DNA from: Channa striata
Lineage: Eukaryota; Chordata; Actinopteri; Anabantiformes; Channidae
Assembly: GCA_033026295.1 (NCBI GenBank)
Contig: CM065175.1
Coordinates: 17,866,837-17,930,836, forward strand
DNA: 64,000 nt
Direction: 5' to 3'
A model generated the notes under the pieces. The model made no database searches, was not told the origin of the DNA, and saw only the letters and a list, made by a program, of their open reading frames with translations. Numbering within the stretch: position 1 is the stretch's first letter; each line of letters opens with the position of its first letter. The translations under genes were made by a program, and so were the position numbers. This document shows, in pieces, positions 49,270 to 60,115 of the stretch.

Positions 49270-49988
49270 TATATACATATATATACATACAGGTATATAT
49301 ATTAGTTAAGTTTGGTATATTTGAAGGAAGTGTTAGATGAAATAGTTTTAAATGTTTTAGCTTTGTAGCGATTCTAAACACTGAAAATCATTTTTGAATT
49401 TTGATTCCTCCTATATGACTGTGAAGACATTAGTGCCTGTGACAAAAAAGACAAGTAAAGTCTAAACTCGCTATTCATCTGTATCTACTATAGCTATCAG
49501 TCTGTCACTCCTCTCGTACTACCTAACATTACTTTTTGACACTCGCTGCTTTTACACTTCAATGTGTTTCTCTCACAATCTGCTCTCTTTTGCTTTGTCC
49601 TCCGTTCCTCTGCACTTTTTGTTCTCCTGTTTTATATCACCACGCATTCAGCATTCTCCACCTCTCCCCTCTTTAAGTCCGATGATATGGTGACCATATC
49701 TCTTTCTCAACCCATCCATTGACCTTTGCTTTTTTGCTTTTGATCACTTTTTAAAAAAACCTGTTCATTCCTCTGTCTGTCACTCACTTAGCAAAAAACA
49801 GAGACCAGTAGATACTGTGTTCTTGCTCCTTTTGACTGATTGTTGATGATGATGATCAATTAATTGATTGGTGAACAATATATGAACAATGTTACTATAA
49901 CTGATGTGACTGAAGTGTGTATCTGACGACCACGCCACTGTAGCAAGTCTGGGCTGTACCACACCACCAGCGAGCAAATGAGGCCACA

Positions 49989-50032
49989 GTTGCTATGGTG
50001 TTGCCATGGCATTTTCATGGCGTTGCCATGGT
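49989..50032. promoter_or_regulatory. cluster of three X-box-like half sites
   Basis: Within 44 bases the motif GTTGC(T/C)ATGG occurs three times, two of them GTTGCCATGG, the left half and core of the RFX X-box palindrome. The right halves are degenerate. A regulatory role is inferred. Confidence 0.3.
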
Positions 50033-53000
50033 GTCCTCTGCACCACCACCACCTGGTGCCTGCTGGGTAACATAGCATAATGTCCTTCACTTTTTTCCAA
50101 AGCACTGGTCAAAGATCTGCTATGTGCTCCTCTGCTCAGTCCTGACCTTAACCAGTAGGAAGTGAAATATTGAGAAGTTCACTTTGGAAGAGTGCGGAGG
50201 GGTGATGACATGTCTGCTGTCACTGCTGAGCTAGACTGGACTGTTCTGGCTTGACATGGCTGCGATAAAGTGTTGATGCTTGCTGCTCACTTAGTCTTTA
50301 AATACTCAGTTTGTGCCTTGCATGTTATCATAAAAACTTTTAGCACTCGCAGCCCAAAGTCTATTTCTGTATGTCTCATTACATTGACTTCTAATATTAC
50401 AGCGTTGTGTCTTGTAATAGAGGGGAAATGCCATGTTTGCGGGTTGCATGTGCACTAAAGGTGTGGAATGTGTGGAAGTCCGGCCGTCACCATTTTTCTC
50501 GTTACATTTTCCTCTTCTGGTATTTGTGCATGCACACAATGCTCACATCACTCAGCCATTGATCCCTATCTTCCTCTAGCCCTCGCTAAGCTGCAATCTA
50601 AAGCCTCAACTAGTTGGATCATCCCACACAGCCCCACTGTGGATTTCCAAACACATCCAATTTAAAACACAAACACTATTGTTGTTATTATTAATATGAT
50701 GGAAATCCTGGAAATTTGTGTACATCTGGTGCAGATATACCTTATATTATATTTATGCCTGATGATGTTGAATATGCTGATTACTTTCATGTTTTGAGCT
50801 GTCTATCTCTTGCTTTTGCTGTACTCCTGCACTATCCTCTGCACTGTCCTGCCTGTACTGATTTATCAGTTCTTGTTTAGAGTAGTCAGGTTCAATTTGT
50901 TTTACTTTGCTGACTTGCTTCTCTTTTGATTTACCTTGTTGTCCTTATCTGCTTTGATTTATCAGATTTACTGTTTGCTTAAATTCTATGCGCTGAACAG
51001 TCCAGTCCAGCCTAGTGCACTGTGCGCCAGGCTTGTCTAGTGCCTGAGCTTGTAAGAGATCCTGGTCCAGCCTCAAACTCATCCCCTCTTTTAAATGACC
51101 CGTGACCTGGGAAGCAACACGTGTGGTGCTCCAGAAATCAAACAGGGTCCTCATTGGCTACATTGGCCATGAATTATATCAAGGAAATACAGGAGTGCCA
51201 CACGTACTACTCACCAGATTAAGGGTCGGCATGTTGAGCTATAACAAGCTTATCTGGCTACAGCGATAGGGCACAAATACCCACAGAAACCAGTGTGTGT
51301 TCTCAGCATTATACAAGGCCCAGTTCTGCTCTAGTAACCTCGCCAACACTACAGGCCTACTTACGGGTTGCTAAGGCGGGTTGCTAGTAGGGTGATGTTG
51401 CTCCTAGCCCAGACTGGTCTGGTCTATGCCCTAATTTAAAAGTGTTAGTTTATTTGACATTGTCTGTCTGGGGTGGGGCTGGAGGGTCAGTGCTGCACTT
51501 ACTTCCTGAGAATTGCTTCATAAAATATGATTCTCTTTAATTAATGCCAGTGGTGCTGTGTTTCCTTCCAATTCTTTTGTCGTGAATGCAACTATAAATG
51601 AGGGGCTTTGAGACTGTTTCTGTACTGTGGGTGGGTGTGTGAGAGTGTGTATTTTTTTCTTGTGACAGTATGTTCCATACAAGCTATTACCCAGTCAGAA
51701 TTCCTTCAAAGAAAATTTATGGAGAGCTCAAAGTGTAGTTTCTTTGGCATTCTGACAGGCAGTCCTCTGCCAAAGTGTGTGTTTTTGTCGGCAGGTTGTA
51801 TGTGTGTGTGTGTGTTCGTGTGTGTATGTGAGTCCGTGCTTGCTTGCACATATTTCTCTGAGGTTTCTTGGTTCTTGTCAGACTTTTGCTTTGATCTAGC
51901 CAGAGCTGACCTAACATAATCTACTTCTTTCACCCTCAAAGAGAGGAACATACCTAATACTCTGCCTCAACTCTCAACTTCAGCCAACAGTGTCCGAGTC
52001 AGAGCCCCTTGACCAGCTCTATTTTTACTACAACAAACAGCTGTGTTTTTGCTCATCAGAACAGAATTTTAAACAGACCTGACCCCGTTGCAGTTCTCTG
52101 GGAATTCATCCATAGACTGGTGTGGAATGATATTTGCACAGATGGCTTTCATTTATTGTTGTGTTTATTTTGGGGTATTATAACCTTCATGGCAAGATTT
52201 ATCATTTTAAGGATTGGTGGTGAGATGCTGTAGTGTAGCAAACAGAGAAAAGGAAATAGTTTTAACTGTCATCTTCCTCTGTGGAAAATCTTTCATCTGG
52301 CCCTCAAAGCTGTTTTGAATTTATTTGAAAATCAAGCTTGGTTTGTTCAAATCCCACTGAACTAAGCATGAAAAAAAAAACATCTAAACAATACCTGACA
52401 CATGATATTCTGCAAGAGTTTTGATGGGGATATTAAATATGTTTTGTTCTTTCCCCTGTGTGCCTGCGATCTGCTAATTAGCCATGCTTTGTCAGTGTGA
52501 TGGGCTAATGGCTAATTGCATTGTGAGGCCTCTGTGTGTACATGCAGTAATGACTTAACGCTCTAATAAGATTGAGTTACAGGCAGTTAGATCTAGGTGT
52601 CCCCAAACACCGATCAGGGGTCAGTGTTATGCTTAACTCTCCGAGGGCTGTAAAGGGAAAGTGGGGGATAATCGGATCCTTGATCTCCCATGTGGAATTT
52701 CTGTCTTTTAAGTTGTGTCCCATCCTTTCTCTTAGAGCTGGGTATGGTGAGATGTCAGCAGCGGTTTACTTTCTCTCTGAGTGCTTTTGCGCATCTGAAA
52801 TTCAGGAGTACAGTTTGATTCAATGTTAAATATACATTGAGTATGCTGTCTGCTGCTATATGAATTTTGGTAAACATATAGAGTCTGGACTGGTTTGTTG
52901 ATGAACATCTGAACCCAACACAGTCATCTGTCTCTGTTGAGCTCCTGCCTTCTTCCACCTGCTTCATCTTTTTCCCTCCTTTTCCTCCCTTCTACGCCTC

Positions 53001-56000
53001 CAGTGAGTTATAGCAGTCACTTCTGTTCCAACTCCATGGTCACACACAGACATTCACACACATACATTATAGTGACACACGCACACTCGTGAACGGTGTG
53101 TGGGAATGGAGGGAGTGTGCTGCATCCCCACTGAGGTGCAGCAGATTGATCCTGTACTGATCTGCCACCAGCTCCTTGGGGATTTGTAAAGCATGTCTGA
53201 GGCACAGGGCTTAACATTTTCTCTCTCTCTTGCCATCTTTGTGTCTCTCTCATTCTGTGTTTCTCTCTATAGCGACACTAACATTGTCTCTTGCTATGCA
53301 CTGGAGCAGCCTCACTCTCCTGCATCGCCCTCTATCTTTCTCAGTATTCTGCCAATAACAGGTTCCCCTCGTCTTTCTCCTTTGATTTTCTTTCAGTTTT
53401 ATTTCCTCTAACTGACTCTGTCATTTCATTTGTGCTCTGCCTTACTCCACGTCTGCTTATCTCTTCCTTAAAATCATTTTGATTTTCCCAGTGGATTTGC
53501 CTTTCTACTGCATTTATTGATATTTTATCTGCTTTTTCTTACACTGACACTGTTGTCGTTCTTACATCTGATATATTTAAAGTACGTTAAGAGAAAAAAT
53601 CTCTTTAAATAGATGATTATTTTATTACTATATGCTCATTTATTTCTACACATGCTATTCTCACACACATTCAGTACATGTGGAAAGAGAGTGCTGGTTC
53701 TCTTTCATCATGTTTGCAGTGCCGCAGGGTTGTACAACTCATCGGCTTGATCTCTGAAGTTGAAAAAACACACAAGCATCTTTTCATCTCATGCTTTTTT
53801 TCCCCAGCTACGCAGACAATCCCTCGCTTCCTCCATTTTCACAAGCGACACTGGGCCATATCCAGGCACAAATGAGCTAACTGACCCACAGCTAATACCA
53901 CACAGTTTATCTGTGTATTTACAGTATACATTATATCAGCAAAGACCCAGAGAATATGTGCCCAAATGTGCCTTTTGTGTTCGCATGTATGTCTGTGTAT
54001 TTTAGCGTGTGTGTTCCTTTTTTTTTATTATACCAAGCAATAGAATTTAGAAACAGTCTTAGGTTTTTAATTTGTTGTACTGCTAATGACCTCTGTGAGT
54101 TTACATAATAATGCTAATTTACTAGGATTTCTGTGAATGTATAAATTCAAGCTATTACACAAAAGCAGCTGGTGTATTTTTTGCTCTAGTGTACCTTATG
54201 ATTTTTTCAAAGATGTAGTTTAGGTCTGCTACAGTTTAGTTTCATAATTGTTTTTATCAGTGAATCCATGTTGTTTTTTTTATCGTGGAAAATCACATAC
54301 ATGGTTCTTAACTATTTATTCCAGTGCTAATGTAGATGTATACACATCATATTTGTATGTTGATACTTGTTACTTCTTCTTTTGTCAGAATGCAGAATGT
54401 AAAGAAAGAACTACTCTCTATGTTAACAGTCCTTAAGATAGCATCAACAGAGGCATGAGTTTGTTGTAGCCTCGGCCGCGAGGTTTGAAGCAACATTACC
54501 ACCACATCTAGGACACAATAATTATTCACACTACAGTCCTGTTATCTACTGTGTGTGTGAGTGCATGTGTATGTGTGTGTGCATGAGTAATGTCACTTGC
54601 CCAAAGGGAATTCATCCTAGAAAACTGGGATGAAGATTAAGACATCCTCAGACTTTACCTTGTACTCCTCTTGCCTCATTATCCAATCGCCCCTCTTACC
54701 CTGAATCTCCTGCCCTGCTGCTTTTATCCTACCCCTTGAGCAAATTTTGTTCACAACCTTCTCTTCCTCCCTGCAGCAATAAGAATGGTTTTGCAGCCCA
54801 CAGCTGAGGCTTTGAGCTCTTGTTAGTATTTTGCACACACTGTGAATAGTAATACGATCAGCTCATATGTCTGTTTGCTGTTGTAAGTAGATGATCTTTG
54901 TGACTTGGCTAAAGTCCCAAACTCATTATATGCAAGGCTCAAACTCAGGCTTCACCTAGAGGAGACAGAGCTATACATGAATATTTATTTATAGTTGTAA
55001 TATAAATAATAATAAAAACAACAACAACAATCATAATGTTAATAGGATACATCATACCAAACTGTTAAGGAGTTAGGAAAATGTACTGTACAAAATTAGA
55101 TTTTTTCGATACAGTTCTAGTATAAAGTTCATATTAATAATGGATTACATGAGTGATTATGTAGGCTTCCAAAATCTACTGTTACATTACCTGCCCATTA
55201 CTTAACATCAGTCAAAACATTAGTGACTAGCTGATGAAGTCTGTACCTGATGAAGGACGTATTTCCCTCAGGCGTGAGCAGAAAAACAGAGCTCAAACCA
55301 TAGTGGACTCAAATTCATCGATGCTAATGCTCCTTTCTTACTTTGTTCAAATGAGTTCAACGTACAATTTTAAATCAATTGATATATATCCGATTCTCAG
55401 GCCTCTCTCTGAAATGTTTTGGTTTCCCCTCAGGGTCACCCACAAACCAAAATGGTTTAATTTACATAACTGTCTGTCATTTGCCCAAATGGCTTTCCAT
55501 TTGATCAGTAGTTGTTGCTGCACTGAGAGGCAGGTCAGCAGTAAAATAAATACGGAGAGCAAGCTTATTTGCTTCAGTACTGAGAGATTGTAGGCCATGT
55601 TGACAGGCCCTAATCGCCTGCCAAATGTCTCATCTGACTGGCATGGAGCTTTGTTGCTCTCTTCCAAAAACACAGCGGACCGCTTTTCATTAAAAAAGCA
55701 AATAGAAGCACCCCAACAGAAAACCAATACAAGCAAACAGAGCCAATTGGTTCTGAAGAGACAAAATTAACAGGCAGATATGATTAACTCAGACACAACT
55801 TCTCCCCCGATTCCACAAACAACAGTTAGGCAAGTCAATTTACCTTAATTTCATTGGAGGAAGAAACTATCCAGTCGGTGAGGCAGCCAGGTTGAAGCCC
55901 GCACTTGATGCAAGTGAGCGCTCGTTAGGTGATAATGGATGCGTGTAATTGGTGAGGTGCTGATTGCTCCTCCCAAAAAAGATTCCATCAGAGGAGAATT

Positions 56001-57224
56001 TTCTGTTTCATTACGCCATGGTCAGAAATAATAAGATAGCCATCTGTAGACTGAGGTAGAGACAGCGAAAGGCGGTGGATGAGAACTGTTTCTAGTGCGG
56101 TTATATAATAGTAATTGTTCAAATGGCAATAGGTGAGAGTCAGTTTGTGGTATCAGAGAAGGACGTCCTCATTGATCTGTTCTCATATTTTTTTTCTTTT
56201 TGATGTGACAATCAGCTCTGTAATTTATTTTATTTTTACCTTGCTTCATGACATTTTCCCTTTGTTCATAATCACACTTGCTGTATCCATATGTTTTTTT
56301 TTTTTTATACATACGCCCTTGTGGTTTACAGCCTTAGTGTGTCACTGAATGGCTCATCACCAACCCGCTTTTATGGGCTGGGATCAAACGCAGTAAAACA
56401 TGCTGTGATGGGCATGGAAACGCTCACGGATACACACACTTTAGAGCCACAAGTGCTTACTCATCACACTGCATGGAGCTGAAGCGTTGTGAGGCCATTT
56501 GTGTGCTTTGTTTTCCAGCGCGCTGATTACTGAGGAATGCGTGGTCCACAGCTCATTTCGGTTGCCCCCCCTTTTCTTTTCCTCATTTATATGTGACAAC
56601 AGAACAAGAACATGACTCATCCAAGACGAGGCCGATGCGGATTCGAAGTCCTGTGGGCCAGACAGCACTGGCAGTCCTATAGAGAAAGGTCTGGGGAGAG
56701 GTTCTGTGAGGGAAAGCCCCCTATCATTTCCAATCAGCTGCTGGTTCTGCATGACTAATGCTGAAATGACATATATCATCGCCTGATAGGGCATGTTCAC
56801 ACAGCTGTTTTTTAACTCGCACACAATGCTAACAGCCGCGAACTCACACACACACACACACACTTGTGCACGCTAGCTCACTCTTATCTCGCTGGCTGAC
56901 ACCATTTTGCTCTCTAACAATCTTGCTAATTATAATTGTTAATTAATTCTCTGCCAGTGTCCTCATCAGGAGACTAATAACCTACATTTCCATTAATTAG
57001 ACCTTCAACCCTTCGCTCTCTCTCTCAGTCTCTCCGTCCCACTCCAATACACCCCGTCTCCCTTCGTCCTCTGCCCGCCTGCATGTCTCTTCCCACCTGG
57101 TGCTCTCTTCTCCCAGGATCATCCACACAAGGAGTGTGATTAATTTTGTGTACGTGTGTTTGATTTACAGAGACTCAGCTCACATTTGTGGGCATAAAGT
57201 CCAATGCACTTTTTTCAGTTTTAG

Positions 57225-57813
57225 AATTAAGTTCATATTTTTTTTTTAAGTTGAAAATACATATTTGCATTGTTGAGTTAGAGGAGAAGGCTGTTAACAC
57301 GCTCTCAGGTACATTTGTAGCTGCTCTCAGAAGCTGCTTAGCTTAGCTTAGCATTGAGACTGGAAACAAGAGAAACAGCTGGCTTTGCTCTCAGTGAACA
57401 TTAAAAAAAGGAAAAAAAAAAATCCACCTGCCACCACCTGTAAAGCTTACTAATTAACACGGTAAGGTTGCCCAAGTCTCTGCTGGTTGCCTGGCAGCTG
57501 GTCCCGACCACAAAAAAGCAAAGCGGCAAATTATATATTTTTTCATTTTTGGTTGTTGCACAGAGCAAATAAGCGAGAGAGACGCGCAGTAGCGTGATCC
57601 GTGCACTGCGGAGGTTCTGGTAAGAGGATGCGTTTACCTTTGGACAGATCCGCCTGATTCGCCTTGTTCCAAGTCTGTGTGCTGAGCTAAGCTAAGCTAA
57701 GCAGCTGTTTACTGCAGCTACATCTCTACTGTAAAAACACAAGAGTGCTATTGATCTCTTTATCTGATTCTTGGCAAAAAAGCAAATAGGCATATCTCCA
57801 AGACTATCCCCTT
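57225..57813. mobile_element. MITE-like element with long terminal inverted repeats
   Basis: The segment GCTGCTTAGCTTAGCTTAGC at about 57330-57351 is matched in inverted orientation by GCTAAGCTAAGCTAAGCAGC at about 57685-57705. Outside these, both arms continue as inverted copies (GTAGCTGC, then a GAGTTAGA-like and TATTTGC-like block), giving arms of about 100-130 bp. The interior (GACTGGAAACAAGAG, CTAATTAACACG, TCTCTGCTGGTTGCCTGGCA) is one I recall as widespread in fish genomes. It has no coding capacity, so it is a non-autonomous DNA element. Exact ends and superfamily are uncertain. Confidence 0.78.
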
Positions 57814-59329
57814 AAGATCTGGCTTGTAGATCATGTGAATGGATGTACGTCAATACAGCGTCCTAAGTGGCAAAACAAGCTGGTGTGTGCATGCGTGTCC
57901 TTAATTGTGTGTGGGCGATCAATGGACAAACAGCCCCTCGCTCTTGGAAACTTCTCTTCCCATCAGGCTTAGCTGACCTGGTTTCAGTGCACTGCAGGGC
58001 TGTGCATCGAAATTCTACATGCAGTGAATGAATATCGTGTAACTTTTCTCTTGCAGAATAGATAAGCAGAGTTGTTTGTTTCGCAGGCCAGATGATCCTA
58101 CCATCATGTGGATCTGCTGCAAAGCTTTTAACAATTTACTCCCACTTTCATTTATGCCTAAATAGACGGTTCTTGGAGTCTTCACCACGGAAGCTCTCCG
58201 CTCTTTTCTTCCAGACCGGTTCGCCTCTCCCTTTCCTCTGTCCGTCTGGCATAAGAGGAAGTGAGAGACAGTTGGCGCTTGCTTATCCATACTGTATTGG
58301 TGGTGGCAAAATGGCAGCTTGTGTCTCATCCGTCCTCCTTCCTCCACCTCCCTCACCCTCTCCTGAGAGAAGTAACCCAGATTTTAAAATGAATCGCCGC
58401 CTATTCTCCTCAATCTTTCTCCTCTCACGCTACCTCTTCCTCCATCTCTCTGTCTTTCTTCCTTCCTCTGTCTCTTTCTTTCTCTCTCCATCTCTTGTCG
58501 TCTTCTTAGTAAAAACAGAATCAATCTTGGAAGGAGAATACCACCTCTCGTCCTCCTCCTCAACCTGCCTCTGGGTTAACGGATATATACCACTTCAATC
58601 TTCTAGCTTTGCTTCCTAGAAAGCTTCCATCTGTCGAAACGCTTGTTGCTTGATCTTTTTGTTTTAACTGATTTCAGTTTTTAAATTTTTTGTGTTGATT
58701 GTTCTCCACTTGCTGCAGTGCTCCTGTTTTGGTTTTTCTGCTTTTCTGTCCGACTTTCCCTTTTTTTATTTTTTGAGGCAGTCAGCTACAGGTGTGACAC
58801 ATTTGCCTCCCTTTTCAAGTGAGTGGGACGAAGAGAGGACAGGGGAGAGGAAGAGAAGAAAGCTGTCCCTCAGTCAAGCCCTTCCTCCAAAGTCACGACA
58901 AATTTAGGTATTGTGTCTTTCCTGTCTTCCTCCCGTCAGTCTGCCTTCATTTTGGAACACAGTTTTCTTGTCATTATTTCACTAATTTCTAGGCACCGTA
59001 TCATTTTCCCCACCATTCCTTCATTCTTTTGATTGATTTGCTCGTCCTTCTTTACTGAGACACCATCATTTCATCAATTTTTTTTCTGGCATGGTTTTTT
59101 GCTATGGGCTTATTTATTTATTCATTAAATCTCAGTTGGTGTTTCATTTATCATTTAGCAGCATGCAACTCTTGCACCACAATCTTTCTAGCTAATATTT
59201 GCCGTTTTGCACTTTTTCCAGCACATCACATTCCCTATAGACGTATACATGATTCTGGTCCAAACTTTTCTTCAGAAATGGGACTAATTGCTAATAAGGG
59301 CAGGCAGGAAGTTGAGAGCGGATACAGGC

Positions 59330-59490
59330 TCTAATATTGGAGCAAGTGGTGGGGGTGTTGTTGACATGGCAACAGGAGGTACAGTTGACATGACGACCAG
59401 GGGGCGGGTTGTGGGGGGGCGTGCAGTCATAGCTGCCAGGCAGATAGAGTTATAAGGGGTACAGAGAGAGGGCGATGTCGCTAGCCTGGA
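59330..59490 (+). promoter_or_regulatory. prkcg: candidate prkcg core promoter
   Basis: Within 100 bases are two X-box-like sites (GTTGACATGGCAAC at 59360-59373 and GTTGACATGACGAC at 59384-59397), a GC box (GGGGGCGGG, 59400-59408) and a TATA-like TATAAGG at 59451-59457. Their order and spacing fit a promoter starting near 59480, about 390 bases before the ATG. Inferred from motifs only. Confidence 0.45.
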
Positions 59491-59873
59491 CAGGCAGTAT
59501 GTGGGACACACATTGAGTTGCACTAATCGTTTAGCGTCTCAGAGTCTCTTAGGAGAGTTCTGTCTCCATATGTGAATTAACCTCCTTGTCTCCTTCATTA
59601 CACCTCTCTTTTCTCTTTCATACCTGTCGCTTTCCCTGCTCTCTCTCTGTCTTCCTCTGCACGGGCCATTCATCCCTTCTCGATCTTTCTCTCCATCTCT
59701 ACCCTTCATCTCATGTGCCATTTCTATGACCCATTACACTTTTCATTCTGCTTCCTCCTGCTAGCCTCCCCCCCCACCCGTGTCTTTCTACCCTCTCCAA
59801 TTTACTGACATTCTTCAAAATTCTCTACCTACACCTCCCTCCTCTCCTCTCTCTAGTCCATCCTTCAGCTATC

Positions 59874-60115
59874 ATGTCTACCCCAGTCTCCCCTTCCCCC
59901 TCCCTTTCTCCACTGTCACTGGCCTCCCCTACATCGGCAACCTCCCCCGGTGCCTCCCCTCTGCCCTCGCCTCTCTCCCCTCCACCCAGGGTGCCCGTGT
60001 TCCAGAGGAAGGGAGCGCTGAAACACAAGAGGATTGTTGAGGTGAAAGACCATCAGTTCACGGCCCGCTTCTTCAAACAGCCCACCTTCTGCAGCCACTG
60101 CACTGACTTTATCTG
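59874..60115 (+). CDS. prkcg: prkcg exon 1: N-terminus, pseudosubstrate, first half of C1A
   Basis: Residues 1-80 plus two bases of codon 81 (Trp). The ATG is followed by an unusually long Ser/Pro-rich leader compared with about 20 residues in human. Then RKGAL and HQFTARFFKQPTFCSHCTDF. The donor ATCTG|GTAACA leaves phase 2. No other ATG in frame is nearby upstream. Confidence 0.92.

Larger units (their letters stand above)
46026..49330 (+). other. grin2d: grin2d 3' untranslated region (approximate end)
   Basis: Begins after TGA at 46023-46025. The first 411 bases stay open in the same frame as the protein (see findings). Poly(A) signals AATAAA occur at 47181, 47817, 48216 and 49264, so several 3' ends are possible. 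The far end has AT-rich dinucleotide runs (about 49250-49305). The true end cannot be set without transcript data. Confidence 0.5.
49331..59329. other. intergenic region between grin2d and prkcg
   Basis: No coding sequence I can support in 10 kb. It holds a cluster of X-box-like half sites (49989-50032), a CA repeat near 56846-56862, the inverted-repeat element at 57225-57813, and CT-rich sequence from about 58300. Open frames are short and match no family I know. Confidence 0.65.
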
